From Lactifluus volemus (lineage: Eukaryota > Basidiomycota > Agaricomycetes > Russulales > Russulaceae): a stretch of 16,902 nt of DNA. The stretch lies in assembly GCA_022376515.1 (NCBI GenBank), contig WTXI01000548.1:1-16902 (forward strand), read 5' to 3'. Shown piece by piece: positions 16,037 through 16,902 of the stretch. The notes below the pieces were generated by a model. That model was not told where the DNA came from. It ran no database searches and was given only the letters and a program-made list of their open reading frames with translations. Made by a program: the position numbers and the translations under genes. Position 1 is the first letter of the stretch. Each line of letters starts with the position of its first letter.

Positions 16037-16902
16037 TCAGGCGGTCGTGGACGTGAATTGCAGTTCTTGGACGGTTTCAGGGAAAACGTCTTTAGCAATC
16101 TTGCGTAATTTTTCAACTATCTCATGTCGATTGGGGTCCTGTTCATCCGCTTGTTCACTGAAGCCAGATATCCAATCTTCGAAAGTTTCTTTACGGAGGG
16201 CGATCTGGCTCCCTGAGCTCTTGAGAGTTACGAATGTTTCCACGAGCAAGATAGCTTGATCCATTGGAAGATCATTCGTTTGATGTAATAGGGAGCCACG
16301 AACAAACGAGTCGATGTTAATCGAGTCGACCTTTGCCGGGTTATCTATCGAGGTGTATATTGTGTTTGATGGCTTGCCCAACACCTCCCCTAGCCAAACC
16401 AGCTCCGAAGGTGTGAGCGGATATTTATGCAGGAAATGTCCCGCAAGCAATGCGCAAATGGAGCGAGAGGTGACACGGATCGCAGGGTCACTGTCAGCCC
16501 AGAGTGTCCGCATAAGGCCTACGTTTGCAAAGTTGATCCGAAAGTCATTTAGTACGTGCGCGAATGGCGTAATTCCATGAGGGTTGATGGAGGCTCTAGC
16601 AGCGTGGTGGACGACCTTCAAGCATATCAAGAGGCGTCTCTTGCGCACTCTCTCGTCGAATCTAGCTGTGGCAAACGCAGAGCTTCGTAGGAGGGCGTAG
16701 AGGTGATCACGGAAATGAACATTTTTTGTTACGAGTGAGGCGTTCATGAGCCATATGACCATTTCTCCTGGGATTCCCGCCATGAATTTTTGAATTTTGC
16801 TTTTGTCAGCCAGTGCGGGAAGTGTGAAGAGCCAACAAAGCGCTTCAACGTCTACAACTGACGGAGCTTGCAGGGCTCCTTTGATGATACTCCTCCGAAA
16901 AC
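16037..16902 (-). CDS. DUF6535-family paralogue 4, C-terminal part (runs off the window)
   Basis: The frame is open from the right edge (FRRSIIKGAL...) to a TGA at 16037, 288 codons without the N-terminus. An internal ATG at 16783 is not the start: the residues before it (DVEALCWLF, LPALADKSKIQKF) align with DVDMKALDWFFDLLALADKIKVREF of gene 1. The visible part matches the soluble C-terminal half of genes 1-3, keeping IPGEMV, RDHLYALLRS, LMRTLWADSDPAIRV and SRSICALLA, but it is much more diverged and ends in its own tail (ETVQELQFTSTTA). The membrane domain is expected to the right of the window and is not seen. Its right-hand neighbour is B3, so it is the outermost, older member of the array here. 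Confidence 0.85.
   Translation of the reverse strand, partial: FRRSIIKGALQAPSVVDVEALCWLFTLPALADKSKIQKFMAGIPGEMVIWLMNASLVTKNVHFRDHLYALLRSSAFATARFDERVRKRRLLICLKVVHHAARASINPHGITPFAHVLNDFRINFANVGLMRTLWADSDPAIRVTSRSICALLAGHFLHKYPLTPSELVWLGEVLGKPSNTIYTSIDNPAKVDSINIDSFVRGSLLHQTNDLPMDQAILLVETFVTLKSSGSQIALRKETFEDWISGFSEQADEQDPNRHEIVEKLRKIAKDVFPETVQELQFTSTTA

Noticed and set aside
16037..16783. Gene 4 as a complete 248-residue protein starting at 16783
   Set aside because: The frame continues open to the window edge, and the extra residues align with the paralogues, so the ATG is internal.

Overview
The window looks like nuclear DNA of a mushroom-forming basidiomycete (Agaricomycetes). The basis is a family of minus-strand genes whose N-terminal membrane region matches, by recalled family pattern, the fungal DUF6535 proteins, which are expanded in that class. 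Short GT-AG introns of 48-61 nt, long CT-rich stretches on the transcribed strand and A-rich leaders before the start codons fit this. The species cannot be named. I see no rRNA, tRNA, CRISPR array or complete transposon.

The window is a tandem array of four paralogues, all on the minus strand: gene 1 (1142-3014), gene 2 (8063-9985), gene 3 (11826-13709) and the 3' part of gene 4 (16037 to the right edge). Genes 1-3 are close relatives; gene 4 is more divergent. Each of the first three sits in a repeated cassette: block A lies 3' of the gene and block B lies 5' of it. Unit 1 is A1 (1-1141, cut by the window edge), gene 1 and B1 (3015-5235). A unique spacer (5236-6080) follows, carrying what looks like the orphaned 5' end of another paralogue. 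Unit 2 is A2 (6081-7327), a degraded region with an older A-like remnant (7328-8062), gene 2 and a truncated B2 (9986-10508). Unit 3 starts at that breakpoint with A3, then gene 3 and B3 (13710-15951), which abuts the 3' end of gene 4.

The encoded proteins have four or five predicted membrane segments in the N-terminal half and a soluble helical C-terminal half. The strongest conservation among all four is in that C-terminal half, around a WADSDPAIRV motif. The biochemical function of the family is unknown.

Main points of interest: (1) a candidate 54-nt intron near the start codon that keeps the frame when retained in genes 2 and 3, but carries a 7-bp insertion in gene 1 that makes splicing obligatory; (2) a 150-bp TG...CA insertion with a 4-bp target duplication in the gene 2 upstream region, with an empty site in B1; (3) a telomere-like CCCTAAG array replacing part of the gene 3 upstream region; (4) mosaic similarity of gene 3 to genes 1 and 2, suggesting gene conversion; (5) repeated blocks with conserved promoter-like and decayed coding signals.
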